A stretch of 32,104 nt of DNA. Origin: Cellvibrionaceae bacterium. Lineage in GTDB: Bacteria; Pseudomonadota; Gammaproteobacteria; Pseudomonadales; Cellvibrionaceae. The stretch spans positions 1-32,104 of the forward strand of contig JAGKXD010000045.1 of the NCBI GenBank assembly GCA_021151525.1. The letters are read 5' to 3'. A model generated the notes under the pieces. That model saw only the letters and a list, made by a program, of their open reading frames with translations, was not told the DNA's origin and ran no database searches. Shown piece after piece: positions 23,554 to 32,094 of this stretch. The translations under genes and the position numbers were made by a program. Numbering within the stretch: position 1 is the first letter of the stretch; every line of letters begins with the position of its first letter.

Positions 23554-24192
23554 ATGCGTCATCTCACTGCAATCGATCATTTTATTTCACAGGCAGACCG
23601 CGCGCTGCGTACATTAACAGCAGCCGATCAACACGCAGATCGCCCTTCCCCCGCGGCAAATTTGAACGAACAGGATTTAAGTGCTGAAGAAAAGCGCCAT
23701 GCTGCTGGCTTAATGCGCGTTAATCACGCTGGCGAAGTTTGTGCCCAAGCGCTCTACCAAGGCCAGGCGCTGACCGCAAAGCTCCCCCATGTACGTGAAG
23801 AAATGGAACAAGCCGCAGCCGAAGAAATCGACCATTTAGTTTGGTGTCAGAAGCGACTGGATGATTTAGATAGCCACACAAGCTACCTCAACCCGCTTTG
23901 GTACGGGTTATCCTTCGCGATTGGCGCGGGGGCCGGCTTAGTGAGCGATAAGGTGAGTTTGGGGTTTGTCGCCGCAACGGAAGATCAGGTTTGCAAGCAC
24001 CTACAAAAGCATTTGGAAGAGCTGCCCGCTCAAGATGAAAAAAGCCGCGCCGTAGTTGCGCAAATGTTAGAGGACGAAGCCCGCCATGCCGATATGGCGT
24101 TGAGTGCAGGTGGCTATAGATTTCCTGCACCGGTTAAAGGCTTGATGACACTGGTTTCAAAAGCCATGACGAACACCAGCTACAGAATTTAG
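23554..24192 (+). CDS. coq7: Demethoxyubiquinone hydroxylase (Coq7 family)
   Basis: Diiron monooxygenase catalysing hydroxylation of demethoxyubiquinone, the penultimate step of ubiquinone synthesis, at the inner membrane. The 212-residue protein carries the diiron ligands in MRVNHAGEVCAQALYQG, AEEIDHLVWC (ExxH) and LEDEARHADMAL (ExxH). Between these is the hydrophobic membrane-contact region LWYGLSFAIGAGAGLVSDK and the Glu of FVAATEDQV. The start at 23554 has GAGG eight bases upstream; the open frame extends 52 codons further without support. It is a single gene convergent with the lytic transglycosylase. Confidence 0.95.
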   Translation: MRHLTAIDHFISQADRALRTLTAADQHADRPSPAANLNEQDLSAEEKRHAAGLMRVNHAGEVCAQALYQGQALTAKLPHVREEMEQAAAEEIDHLVWCQKRLDDLDSHTSYLNPLWYGLSFAIGAGAGLVSDKVSLGFVAATEDQVCKHLQKHLEELPAQDEKSRAVVAQMLEDEARHADMALSAGGYRFPAPVKGLMTLVSKAMTNTSYRI

Positions 24193-24205
24193 TTACGCGT
24201 CTAGA

Positions 24206-25021
24206 TTAATTCGTTGCTAATTGTTTCTGGCTTTTGTAGCGATCTGCCAAAATTTTTACACGCTTCACATAGGTTTGGGTTTCTTCGTAAGGAGGAATCC
24301 CGCCATGGCGAGTTACTGCGCCTGCACCCGCATTGTAGGCTGCTGCTGCTAAGGTTTCGTTGCCGTTAAATGTCTGCAATAAACTCGCAAGATATTTCAC
24401 CCCACCGTTTATATTTTGCTCTGGGTTTGTGGTATCAAAAACCCCCATATCCTTCGCAGTTCCTGGCATTAATTGCATTAATCCCATTGCACCTTTACGC
24501 GAGCGAGCAAGCGGATTAAACGCGGATTCGGCGTGAATTATTGCGCGAATAAACCCTACATCAACGTGGTAGGCGCGCGCGGCTAAACTAATGGTATCGC
24601 TGAATTCGGTCAGGTAAAGACGAGTTTTATACCAGTCAATATTGGATGTAATACTACAAGCAAAGCAGCTGTTATATATGACGACTTCATACTTGGTTTT
24701 GTAGGGAACACTGTCTGAAAAAGCGGTGGCTCCATCCTTCTTGAATTTAAAAACACGAAAGGACTCCGCACCCGCATTACTACCCACTACCCTCGCTTTC
24801 TCAAGTCGCTCCTGCTCTTTTTTGGCTTTTGCTTCTGCTGCAGAGCGTTCAGCCACTTCGCGCACCTGCTTTTCATAATCAACAACTGAGCTCGCGCCGC
24901 CACTGGAAGCAGAATCAGCCGCCACACAGTGACCAGCCATTAGGCAAGCGAACAAGGTGCTGTATATAAAATGTTTTGCCACGTTCAATCTCAATACTTG
25001 AAGGTATTTGTTAAGGTCCAT
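24206..25021 (-). CDS. Lytic transglycosylase, SLT domain, periplasmic
   Basis: Cleaves the MurNAc-GlcNAc bond of peptidoglycan with 1,6-anhydro product formation. The 271-residue product has a signal peptide ending near GHCVAA. A Lys/Glu-rich coiled-coil linker (VREVAERSAAEAKAKKEQER) follows, then a DUF4124-like segment (VFKFKKDGATAFSDSVPY) and the SLT domain. That domain has the catalytic Glu in IIHAESAFNPLARS, GAMGLMQLMPGTAKDMGV, INGGVKYLASLL and ETLAAAAYNAGAGAV. The ATG at 25021 is preferred because it places the signal peptide at the N-terminus, though its ribosome site is weak; another ATG lies at 25069. Confidence 0.88.
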   Translation of the reverse strand: MDLNKYLQVLRLNVAKHFIYSTLFACLMAGHCVAADSASSGGASSVVDYEKQVREVAERSAAEAKAKKEQERLEKARVVGSNAGAESFRVFKFKKDGATAFSDSVPYKTKYEVVIYNSCFACSITSNIDWYKTRLYLTEFSDTISLAARAYHVDVGFIRAIIHAESAFNPLARSRKGAMGLMQLMPGTAKDMGVFDTTNPEQNINGGVKYLASLLQTFNGNETLAAAAYNAGAGAVTRHGGIPPYEETQTYVKRVKILADRYKSQKQLATN

Positions 25022-25177
25022 ACCCGAGCACTTAGTGTAGCTCAAGGAAATAACGAAAAGCCCATCCACAATTCAAATTCGTGATGAATACCCACCTGCT
25101 TTATACACAAATTTAGATTGACACTCCAATCGTGAGCCATTATTTTACCAAAAAGTTAAATAACAAAATGGCTTTAT

Positions 25178-25507
25178 ATGTCAATCGATAACATCAGCAT
25201 TATATTCGCGGCGCTGGCCGATCCTACTCGCCGCGCCATTCTCGAACGCTTAAGCCAAGGCGATACTAACGTGACCGAACTGGCCGAGCCGTTTGCCATG
25301 TCTATGCCGGCAATTACCAAGCACCTGAAAGTACTTGAAGGTGCTGGGCTTATCAGTCGTGGGCGCGATGCGCAGCGCCGCCCCTGCCACTTAGAGGCAG
25401 CTCCCCTTGCAGAAATTTCCACTTGGGTTGAGCAATACCGCAAGCTGTGGGACAACCGACTAGACAACTTGGAAGATTATCTCGCCGAATTACAAAAAAA
25501 ATCCTAA
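25178..25507 (+). CDS. ArsR-family winged-helix transcriptional regulator
   Basis: A 109-residue DNA-binding regulator. The winged helix-turn-helix is visible as ALADPTRRAILERLSQG, VTELAEPFAMSMPAITKHLK (recognition helix) and LEGAGLISRGRDAQRRPCHL (wing). No metal-binding ELCVCDL motif of ArsR/SmtB sensors is present. This matches the subgroup paired with SRPBCC (AHSA1) proteins, and such a gene follows 32 bases downstream. The ribosome binding site before the ATG is weak. It probably regulates its own two-gene operon; the ligand is unknown. Confidence 0.9.
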   Translation: MSIDNISIIFAALADPTRRAILERLSQGDTNVTELAEPFAMSMPAITKHLKVLEGAGLISRGRDAQRRPCHLEAAPLAEISTWVEQYRKLWDNRLDNLEDYLAELQKKS

Positions 25508-25539
25508 ACAATTACACCCTTTCTATTCGAGGACGACAA

Positions 25540-26040
25540 ATGACAACATCAAATACTTTTACGATCAAACGTACACTCAACGCACCACGCGAATTAGTTT
25601 GGGATGTATGGACCCAAACAGAACACTTAAGCAAATGGTTTTGCCCGAAAGGCTTTAGCATTAATGTTGTAACAATGGATTTAAAACCCAACGGACTTTT
25701 TCACTACTCCATGACTACACCCGATGGGATTGTACTCTGGGGTAAATGGGTTTTTCGCGAAATTAACCAGCCTGAAAAATTAACCTTGATTCAAAGTTTT
25801 TCCAATGCGGAAGGCGGTTTGGGGAGCCACCCAATGGTTCCTGTTTGGCCAAAGCACACACTTTCCAGCATGACGCTCACCGCAGTAGGAGATAAAACCG
25901 AATTGCTTTTAGAATGGCAGCCCTACGAAGCCACTGACGAAGAAATTGCAGCGTTCAATGGTGCATTCGATAGCATGACACAGGGCTGGGGCAGCACCTT
26001 TGAGAACATGGAAAACTATTTGGAAAAAATCACCCTATAA
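25540..26040 (+). CDS. SRPBCC (AHSA1-like) domain protein
   Basis: A 166-residue START-like/Bet v1-fold protein that would hold a hydrophobic ligand in a helix-grip pocket. Family features are FTIKRTLNAPRELVWDVWT at the N-terminus, EHLSKWFCPKGF, the strands GLFHYSMTTPDGIVLWGKWV and TELLLEWQPYEATDEE, and the closing long helix MTQGWGSTFENMENYLEKI. The start at 25540 has GAGGA seven bases upstream. It is probably co-transcribed with the ArsR gene, a common pairing whose physiological role is generally unknown. Confidence 0.88.
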   Translation: MTTSNTFTIKRTLNAPRELVWDVWTQTEHLSKWFCPKGFSINVVTMDLKPNGLFHYSMTTPDGIVLWGKWVFREINQPEKLTLIQSFSNAEGGLGSHPMVPVWPKHTLSSMTLTAVGDKTELLLEWQPYEATDEEIAAFNGAFDSMTQGWGSTFENMENYLEKITL

Positions 26041-26054
26041 TTTTCTTGCTGAAA

Positions 26055-26087
26055 AAACTTGTCGCAGAAAAAATCTGCGGCAAGTTT
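26055..26087. terminator. Bidirectional terminator between SRPBCC and MarC genes
   Basis: AAACTTGTCGCAGA (26055-26068) pairs with TCTGCGGCAAGTTT (26074-26087) over 14 positions including one G-U, with an AAAAA loop. A-rich and T-rich flanks (TTTAATTTG after it, TTTTC on the other strand) fit termination of both convergent genes. Confidence 0.75.
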
Positions 26088-26112
26088 AATTTGTAGATTT
26101 ACGAATAAAGTT

Positions 26113-26736
26113 TTAAGCAGCAAATGCTGGAAACAAACCTTTTAAACCGCCCGCAATAAATTCAATCGCAATGGCCGCCAATAACAAACCCATAATGCGG
26201 GTAGACATAGCAATCGATTTTGCGGTGATATGTTTTGACAACCAGGGCATAGCCACCAGGGTCAACCACAAGCACACACAAACGCTCGCAATAGCCGCAA
26301 AAATTAAAACGAAATGCGACCACTCGTGCGATTGATGCGCATAAACAATTACCGTACTAATTGCTCCAGGCCCCGCAAGCAATGGAATTGTTAAGGGCAC
26401 CAAGGCGATAGTTTCATCTTCTTCCAGAGAATGCACTTCACCTGGTTTCGTTAAATTAGATTGCAACATTGAAAGCGCCATCAACAATAAAACCAAACCG
26501 CCCGCGCAGCGAAATGCATTAATACTGATACCCAACACACTCAAAATCCACTCACCCAATAGCAAAGAAACTATGAGCACGCTGAAAACAGAAAGCACTG
26601 TTAAACGTATGGTAGCGCGTTTGGTTTTAGCGGTTTGACGTGCAGTAAGCACGAGAAAAACAGGAATAGCGCCAAGCGGATCAACAATCGCCAAGAGGCC
26701 AATAAAGAATTGCGAATATTCTGCAAAAGTCAGCAT
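26113..26736 (-). CDS. MarC-family integral membrane protein
   Basis: A 207-residue inner-membrane protein with about six hydrophobic segments. MarC-family landmarks are FFIGLLAIVDPLGAIPVFLVL near the N-terminus (an NPxG-like turn, here DPLG), AFRCAGGLVLLLMALSML, and LVPLTIPLLAGPGAISTVIV in the second half. Despite the name the family has no proven role in multiple antibiotic resistance and its substrate is unknown. ATG at 26736 is chosen over a TTG at 26754. Convergent with the SRPBCC gene. Confidence 0.9.
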   Translation of the reverse strand: MLTFAEYSQFFIGLLAIVDPLGAIPVFLVLTARQTAKTKRATIRLTVLSVFSVLIVSLLLGEWILSVLGISINAFRCAGGLVLLLMALSMLQSNLTKPGEVHSLEEDETIALVPLTIPLLAGPGAISTVIVYAHQSHEWSHFVLIFAAIASVCVCLWLTLVAMPWLSKHITAKSIAMSTRIMGLLLAAIAIEFIAGGLKGLFPAFAA

Positions 26737-26863
26737 AAACACACTCAACAACAATAGGACTTATGCTGATTGTAGCAGCTGTATTGTAGAAGCATGTTGA
26801 ATGCTTACAGAAATAAAGCGAGCATCTATCAACGAGAGTTGGGGGAAATACAGAACAAAAAAA

Positions 26864-27358
26864 TTAAAGCAGCTTTAATAAACCTTGAAGGCCTTGCACG
26901 ACTGATTGCTCTTGCACAGCAGTTCTATCGCCAGAAAAATAAAAACATTCACTGCGAACTTCACCACTTGCCAAGCCCCACGCGAACCAAACTGTCCCTA
27001 CCGGCTTTTCTTCACTACCACCTGACGGCCCAGCAACACCACTCACCGCAACCGCAATATCTGCACCCGATAATGCTAAAACGCCAGCAACCATTTGCTC
27101 GACAACTGTTTTGCTAACAGCGCCATCTTGCAAAAGTGTTTGGGAATTTACGTGAAGTAATTTTTGCTTAGCTTGATTAGCGTAACTAACAATACCGTAT
27201 TCAAACCATGAGGAGCTGCCAGCAACAGCCGTAATGGCAGCAGCAATGCCGCCACCCGTACAAGACTCAGCCGTGGCGACACGCCATTGTCGCGCCAACA
27301 ATTTTTCACCCAATAATTGACTCAGCTGCAGGAGCGTTGGTGTTGTTGGCGAAGACAT
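26864..27358 (-). CDS. pncC: Nicotinamide-nucleotide amidase (CinA C-terminal domain, PncC)
   Basis: Deamidates nicotinamide mononucleotide to nicotinate mononucleotide, recycling NAD breakdown products. The 164-residue protein corresponds to the stand-alone CinA C-terminal domain. Visible features are VATAESCTGGGIAAAITAVAG with the catalytic Ser region, FEYGIVSYANQAK, the block VSKTVVEQMVAGVLALSGAD, AVAVSGVAGPSGG and EEKPVGTVWFAW. No N-terminal MoeA/MocF-like domain is attached. The gene begins six bases after the stop of a hypothetical gene and probably shares its mRNA. In many gammaproteobacteria pncC lies next to recA; recA is not in this window. Confidence 0.93.
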   Translation of the reverse strand: MSSPTTPTLLQLSQLLGEKLLARQWRVATAESCTGGGIAAAITAVAGSSSWFEYGIVSYANQAKQKLLHVNSQTLLQDGAVSKTVVEQMVAGVLALSGADIAVAVSGVAGPSGGSEEKPVGTVWFAWGLASGEVRSECFYFSGDRTAVQEQSVVQGLQGLLKLL

Positions 27359-27364
27359 AAAAAG

Positions 27365-27718
27365 CTATTTGTTTTTCTTTAAGGACAAAACCGATCTTTC
27401 CGGTTTATCTGCGCGCTCAGCAAATTGTTTTGCCAAGGCTTCGCGCTCCTTTGTTGCTTCGCTTTTCAGCGATTCAATATCCGTCACACCCCCACTCGTA
27501 CTGCTGTAGGAAGTTGGACTTTTGGCTGCCGCTTTTGCTAAAAACTCTAAGCCGCAACGCATAAGGCGAGCCTGATCAACAAAAGATAAATTGGCGGGAA
27601 AATTTGCTGGATTGATTGCAGAAGGATCGCGGGGATTTCCTTCAACCTGCAATACAAAGCCTGATTCGTGAGTCGCGGTTCCGGCAGCCAAATCGGCTAC
27701 CCATGCGTCAAAATCCAT
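27365..27718 (-). CDS. Conserved-looking hypothetical protein
   Basis: A 117-residue soluble protein that I do not recognise. It has no signal peptide or membrane segment. The N-terminal part (about 1-65) looks folded, with ESGFVLQVEGNPRDPSAI and LSFVDQARLMRCGLEFLAK. A low-complexity Ser/Thr stretch follows, then a charged helical C-terminus (KEREALAKQFAERADKPER) likely to be a coiled coil. AGGT lies six bases before the ATG. It sits between trhO and pncC, six bases ahead of pncC, so it is probably translated with that gene. Confidence 0.65.
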   Translation of the reverse strand: MDFDAWVADLAAGTATHESGFVLQVEGNPRDPSAINPANFPANLSFVDQARLMRCGLEFLAKAAAKSPTSYSSTSGGVTDIESLKSEATKEREALAKQFAERADKPERSVLSLKKNK

Positions 27719-27798
27719 ATAATACCTGTTTATGGTGGTTAATCTGCGCAGGCAATTTTAGCATCACCAAAATTGCCGTTGTAACGAGTAAACATTTC

Positions 27799-28782
27799 TT
27801 AAGCTTGCGATAAACGACGCTGCTCTTCACGCTTTTCAATTTTTTGCTGTCTACGCAATTGGCGCTCCGGCGGCAAAGCGCCAATATGCGGTTCATTGCG
27901 ATTCTTCGCCAATTGAATTTGCTTTTGACGCTCGGCAAAACGCATTTTTTGCTCGTCAGTTAACTTCTCATAACAGCGAGGACAACTTACGCCCGGCATA
28001 TATTGTTCAGAGCGCTTATCTTCCTCGGTAATCGGGTGACGGCAGCCGTGGCACTGATCATAAATGCCTTTCTTTAAACTATGGTTAACAGCGACACGAT
28101 TATCAAAAACAAAACATTCGCCCTTCCACAAGCTTTGTTCTTCAGGCACCTCTTCCAAATATTTAAGGATGCCGCCTTCCAAGTGATAAACCTCTTCAAA
28201 ACCAAGCTCTTTCATATAAGCGGTAGATTTTTCGCAGCGAATACCGCCCGTACAAAACATGGCTACTTTTTTGTGTTTGGCAGGATCGAGATTTTTTGCA
28301 ACATACTCTGGAAACTCGCGGAACGTTTCAGTCTTAGGATCTACAGCGCGCTCGAAAGTGCCAATGTCATACTCATAAGAATTGCGCGTATCAATAACAG
28401 TAACCTCAGGGTCGCTAATCAGCGCATTCCAATCCTGAGGTTTCACATAGGTGCCCACGATTTTTTTAGGATCTATACCGTTAACACCCATGGTAACGAT
28501 TTCTTTTTTCAGTTTGACTTTCATACGATAGAAAGGCGTACCTTCAAAGAAAGATTCTTTATGAACCAAATCGCTAAAACGCTCATCGCTCTTTAAAAAC
28601 TCAAGCAGGCCATTAATAGCATCACGCGTGCCGGAAACTGTGCCATTAATGCCCTCTTCGGCCAACAACAGAGTGCCTTTTAAATCCAGCTGATCACAGC
28701 GCTCTTTAAGGCGAGGGGCAAAGTCCTGATAATCGGGTAAGGAGACAAACTTGTAGAGTGCAGCAACAACGATTTGATTCAT
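27799..28782 (-). CDS. trhO: tRNA uridine(34) hydroxylase (rhodanese-like TrhO/YceA)
   Basis: Oxygen-dependent hydroxylation of U34 in tRNA, the first step towards 5-methoxyuridine or 5-carboxymethoxyuridine. The 327-residue protein has the N-terminal acylphosphatase-like domain (LLLAEEGINGTVSGTRDAI). The rhodanese domain has VIDTRNSYEYDIGTF and the active-site Cys in MFCTGGIRCEKSTAYM. The Cys-rich tail (CHGCRHP and CPRC) and a charged C-terminal helix rich in Arg, Gln and Lys complete the usual plan. The length matches the family. It is transcribed away from bolA's promoter side on the same strand, 137 bases after the bolA stop. Confidence 0.95.
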   Translation of the reverse strand: MNQIVVAALYKFVSLPDYQDFAPRLKERCDQLDLKGTLLLAEEGINGTVSGTRDAINGLLEFLKSDERFSDLVHKESFFEGTPFYRMKVKLKKEIVTMGVNGIDPKKIVGTYVKPQDWNALISDPEVTVIDTRNSYEYDIGTFERAVDPKTETFREFPEYVAKNLDPAKHKKVAMFCTGGIRCEKSTAYMKELGFEEVYHLEGGILKYLEEVPEEQSLWKGECFVFDNRVAVNHSLKKGIYDQCHGCRHPITEEDKRSEQYMPGVSCPRCYEKLTDEQKMRFAERQKQIQLAKNRNEPHIGALPPERQLRRQQKIEKREEQRRLSQA

Positions 28783-28919
28783 ATCTTTTCACTTCAGGGT
28801 CAACAAAAGGTGCTTGGCCTTAGCCATTTGGCACCCTCTAGCTCGAGGGCTTAAGGTACGGCGGGCGCGCATTATAAATGCTTGATTTTTGAACAGCCAG
28901 TAAAAACTCGTGATTTATA

Positions 28920-29243
28920 TCAAAGATGGTCGTGTTTAGATCCGCCCATGCAATTTGGTGATGCGGGAACAGCTCCGCTTGCTGCCCATTCATCAGGACT
29001 AAAGGTATGTAGCGCTAAGGCATGCACGCCAGCCTTCAATTCGTCGGCTAAACATGCATAAATGGCCTGATGGCGCTGAACCTGACGTTTGCCTACAAAG
29101 CTGTCAGCCGCCAAAATCACTTTGAAATGAGTTTCAGAACCCGCTGGCACCGAATGCATGTAGCTCTCATTGAGAACCTCCAAATGCGTCGGTTTAAAAG
29201 TTTCTGAAAGCTTCAGAACTATGCGGCTTTCGACAGGATTCAT
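28920..29243 (-). CDS. bolA: BolA family protein
   Basis: Small stress-response protein (107 residues) that partners monothiol glutaredoxins through a shared iron-sulfur cluster and can act as a regulator. The class II KH-like fold is visible: LSETFKPTHLEVLNES, the His region SYMHSVPAGSETHFKVILA, the FVGKRQVQRHQAIYACLADE helix and the conserved C-terminal ALHTFSPDEW. A His/Cys-containing tail (NCMGGSKHDHL) is present. GAGG lies eight bases before the ATG. It stands alone between trhO and a small divergent gene. Confidence 0.93.
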   Translation of the reverse strand: MNPVESRIVLKLSETFKPTHLEVLNESYMHSVPAGSETHFKVILAADSFVGKRQVQRHQAIYACLADELKAGVHALALHTFSPDEWAASGAVPASPNCMGGSKHDHL

Positions 29244-29457
29244 AGCTTTACCTCACGCAACACGTTATAAAAACCAAACCACTAAGACTAAAATAAACTG
29301 CAGTATTCTACTGGATAAGAGCTAGACTGGGGAAACCACGGCAAAGATCGTGACCTCCTTCAAAACCGGCAAGTACTTGGTCAAGCATAATAACAAGAAA
29401 CAGTTGCTGACATGTGATTAGGCACTTAGTCACGCTGATTGTAATTTAGAGATCATC

Positions 29458-29655
29458 ATGAGCTTACATAAAATTTTCGTAGATAGACGCCGCGGTGAAG
29501 ACCGACGAGTGGATAACGACCCCTGCAAAGATATGCCGATTGATATTTATCATCGTAAGCGCCGCAAATCGACTGATCGTCGGCACCCAGAGCGCACCTT
29601 AGTAGACGATTACCAGGCTTACTTGGGCGAAGCTGAAAGCAAGTCCAAGCACTAG
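29458..29655 (+). CDS. Small arginine-rich protein with repeated DRR motifs
   Basis: A 65-residue, highly charged protein without signal peptide. It contains FVDRRRGEDRRVDND near the start and RKRRKSTDRRHPER in the middle, two similar arginine/aspartate blocks; the C-terminal third is acidic. Small proteins with RRxxxDRR blocks occur in gammaproteobacteria, but I know of no function. An AGAG box lies seven to eight bases before the ATG, and a stem-loop follows the stop. The charge pattern would suit nucleic acid or protein binding, which is only a guess. Confidence 0.6.
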   Translation: MSLHKIFVDRRRGEDRRVDNDPCKDMPIDIYHRKRRKSTDRRHPERTLVDDYQAYLGEAESKSKH

Positions 29656-29669
29656 ACAAAAACCTATTA

Positions 29670-29697
29670 CTCGCAGGGCAAAAAAAAGCCCCGCGAG
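29670..29697 (+). terminator. Stem-loop after the small DRR protein gene
   Basis: CTCGCAGGGC (29670-29679) pairs with GCCCCGCGAG (29688-29697) at nine of ten positions around an A8 loop, 15 bases after the stop codon. No T-run follows on the plus strand, so this is a probable but imperfect terminator. Confidence 0.5.
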
Positions 29698-29791
29698 TTG
29701 CCTCAACGGGGTCAAGTCAAAAGGAGACCAATAAACTCCACAAAAAAAACAGATAACCAAAAAACGCATATCCCTAAAAAACACAACAATA

Positions 29792-29816
29792 GGAAAGCAA
29801 CCTGACTCAGCCTTCC
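29792..29816 (-). terminator. Possible terminator after galK
   Basis: On the minus strand GGAAGGC and GCTTTCC (plus-strand 29810-29816 and 29792-29798) pair over seven positions including one G-U, with an 11-base loop. A T-rich stretch (TATTGTTGTGTTTTTT) follows. The remainder of 29698-29871 is A/C-rich, with nothing else recognisable. Confidence 0.45.
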
Positions 29817-29871
29817 TACCGCCCCAACCAAACTCCCTCACAACAAATCTACAACTCAGACAACCTAACTT

Positions 29872-31026
29872 TTAAAGCGAGAAAGCGCCCTTGCTGGCTT
29901 TAGCCGGAATTAAAGTAGGCACGCAACCTGTGTCAACCTCATAGAACTGCTCTACTGCCTGCATCAATTTAGGAATAACTGACGCGGGCGCAATGGACAC
30001 TACGCAACCACCAAACCCACCGCCGGTCATGCGCGCACCAGCTTGGCCATCGCCCGCGGTTTGCAGAATTTCTACGAGGCGATCAATGGCAGGCGTGGTA
30101 ATACTAAAATCGTCGCGCATTGATACATGAGATTCGGCCATCGCTCGCGCTAAGGTTTCCATATCACCTGAACTAAGGGCTTCGGCGGCCGTTAAGGTGC
30201 GCGCATTTTCAGTCAACACATGGCGCGCACGACGGAAACTCAAATCATCCAACTTGCCCTCCGCTGCCAACAATTGCTCCAGCTCTACACCGCGCAAGGT
30301 TTGTTGATCGAAAAAGGCAGCGGCTGTTTCGCATTGGGCGCGACGCTGATTGTATTCACTCTCAACCAAACCGCGTTTTACACCACTGTGCACGATTAAA
30401 ATTTCCCAATCGCGTGGAATAGAAACGCTGCGTGTTGTTAAATCTTGGCAATCAATTAAGAGCGCACTGCTCTCTTGGCCGCGTGCAGAAATGAGCTGGT
30501 CCATAATGCCGCAATTGCAACCTACAAAATTGTTTTCAGCAGCCTGGCCAACCAAGGCTGCATCGGTTGGGTCTATAGACTCATCACTTAATTCTGTTAG
30601 GGCGCGCACTACCGCAACCTCCAAAGAAGCAGAGCTGCTCAAGCCTGCTCCGGCAGGAACATTGCCAGTGATCAATAAATTGCCGCCGTTTAAGCGATAA
30701 TTTCTTTTCTTCAATTCTTGTATGACGCCACGCACATAATCGGACCAAGAAGCATCTGAATCTTGTTGCATAGGTGAATCCAAATTGATCACCACACGCT
30801 GCGAACCAAAATCGCGTGCAACTACATGCAAATCGCGATCATCACGCGCAGATGCTGCAATCCAAGTGCTGTAATTAATGGCCGCAGGCAATACGAAACC
30901 ATCGTTGTAATCAGTGTGCTCGCCAATCAGGTTTACACGCCCCGGTGCCTGTACAATTAATTCAGGCGCATGACCAAAAGCGGCCGCAAAAAAATCTTTG
31001 AGCTCTTGTTTATCTAATATGCTCAC
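29872..31026 (-). CDS. galK: Galactokinase
   Basis: Phosphorylates alpha-D-galactose at C1 with ATP, the entry step of the Leloir pathway. The 384-residue GHMP kinase shows the galactokinase signature GRVNLIGEHTDYNDGFVLP near residue 29. It also has the ATP-binding GNVPAGAGLSSSASLEVA, the catalytic Asp region CNCGIMDQLISARG, and the C-terminal GARMTGGGFGGCVVSI motif. The start is GTG at 31026 with GAGG nine bases upstream. It begins six bases after the galT stop, so the two form one operon. The mutarotase that would supply alpha-galactose is in the distant galM cluster. Confidence 0.96.
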   Translation of the reverse strand: MSILDKQELKDFFAAAFGHAPELIVQAPGRVNLIGEHTDYNDGFVLPAAINYSTWIAASARDDRDLHVVARDFGSQRVVINLDSPMQQDSDASWSDYVRGVIQELKKRNYRLNGGNLLITGNVPAGAGLSSSASLEVAVVRALTELSDESIDPTDAALVGQAAENNFVGCNCGIMDQLISARGQESSALLIDCQDLTTRSVSIPRDWEILIVHSGVKRGLVESEYNQRRAQCETAAAFFDQQTLRGVELEQLLAAEGKLDDLSFRRARHVLTENARTLTAAEALSSGDMETLARAMAESHVSMRDDFSITTPAIDRLVEILQTAGDGQAGARMTGGGFGGCVVSIAPASVIPKLMQAVEQFYEVDTGCVPTLIPAKASKGAFSL

Positions 31027-31032
31027 TCGTAA

Positions 31033-32094
31033 TTACCTCGTACGAAAATGGACTGAACTTTGTTGACGCAAGCGTTCTGCGGCTTGCTCGGGCGATAAAT
31101 CTCGTTGGGGTTCGCCCAACATTTCATAACCCACCATAAATTTGCGCACACTCGCGCTGCGCAAGAGTGGCGGATAAAAATGTGCGTGTAGTTGCCATGG
31201 CGAGCTGTCTGATACCTCACCCGCGTTAATATCAAAAGGCGCGCCGTGCCAGCCCATTGAATAAGGGAAAGAACACTCGAAAAGGTTGTCGTAGCGGGCC
31301 GTAATATCGCGCAAAATTGCCCCCAGACTAACTTGCTCTGCTTCCGTTAATTCGGTGATACGCGCCCGCGCCTGCTTGGGTAGCAATAAGGTTTCAAATG
31401 GCCAAGCCGCCCAAAAAGGCACAACTACAACCCAATCTTCGTTCTCTACTACAACACGCTCGGCAGCAGCTATCTCTTTGTGGGCGTAATCCAACAAGAG
31501 GGATTTACCTTCTTTTGCATGAAACGCGCGCTGATTGTCATCCTCTTTTTGAACCAAGGTTGGCAACTGGGTTTGCGCCCAAATCTGGCCGTGCGGGTGC
31601 GGATTTGAACAACCCATCACCGTACCCTTGTTTTCAAAAATTTGTACCGATGGATAGTCTTTGCCCAATTCTGCCGATTCCGCCATCCAGGTCTTAACAA
31701 CCGCCAAAATCTCTTCATCGCTCAACAGCGGTAAGGTTTTGCTGTGATCCGGCGAGAAGCAAATAACGCGGCTGGTACCGTGTTCTGCCTGAATTTGAAA
31801 CAAAGGATCTGCCGACTTGGGAGCAGAAGGCACTTCCGGCATAAGCGCGGCGAAGTCGTTGGTAAATACGTAAGTTGTTTTATAGGCAGGATTCAACTCT
31901 CCACCTACGCGTGCATTACCCGGGCACAAGTAGCACTTGGGATCATGCGCCGCACTTTCAGGCCATTGGTTAGGCTCTTGCTGCCCCTGCCAAGGGCGCT
32001 TGGTTCTGTGAGGGGAAATAAGCAACCACTCCCCCGTCAGCGGATTAAAGCGACGGTGAGTATGCTCGTTAACCGAAAATTCTTCTGGATTCAT
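31033..32094 (-). CDS. galT: Galactose-1-phosphate uridylyltransferase
   Basis: Exchanges UMP between UDP-glucose and galactose-1-phosphate in the Leloir pathway. The 353-residue protein has the zinc-ligand region CYLCPGNARVGGE and NPAYKTTYVFTNDFAAL. The nucleophilic His lies in the HPH motif of GCSNPHPHGQIWAQ, and C-terminal metal and substrate His residues lie in MGWHGAPFDIN and WQLHAHFYPPLLRS. The length is normal and the gene is complete, starting at the ATG at 32094, ten bases from the window edge, so its ribosome site and promoter are only partly visible. First gene of galTK here; other members may lie beyond the edge. Confidence 0.96.
   Translation of the reverse strand: MNPEEFSVNEHTHRRFNPLTGEWLLISPHRTKRPWQGQQEPNQWPESAAHDPKCYLCPGNARVGGELNPAYKTTYVFTNDFAALMPEVPSAPKSADPLFQIQAEHGTSRVICFSPDHSKTLPLLSDEEILAVVKTWMAESAELGKDYPSVQIFENKGTVMGCSNPHPHGQIWAQTQLPTLVQKEDDNQRAFHAKEGKSLLLDYAHKEIAAAERVVVENEDWVVVVPFWAAWPFETLLLPKQARARITELTEAEQVSLGAILRDITARYDNLFECSFPYSMGWHGAPFDINAGEVSDSSPWQLHAHFYPPLLRSASVRKFMVGYEMLGEPQRDLSPEQAAERLRQQSSVHFRTR

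Noticed and set aside
26794..27117. 107-codon plus-strand frame overlapping pncC
   Set aside because: Mostly antisense to pncC; the composition is His/Gln-rich and non-protein-like.
28081..28596. 171-codon open frame on the plus strand opposite trhO
   Set aside because: Antisense to well-conserved TrhO coding sequence, with no family features.
29599..29841. 80-codon minus-strand frame rich in Phe and Val
   Set aside because: It looks membrane-like, but overlaps the DRR gene and crosses two hairpins, and has no ribosome site; probably an artefact of A/C-rich intergenic sequence.
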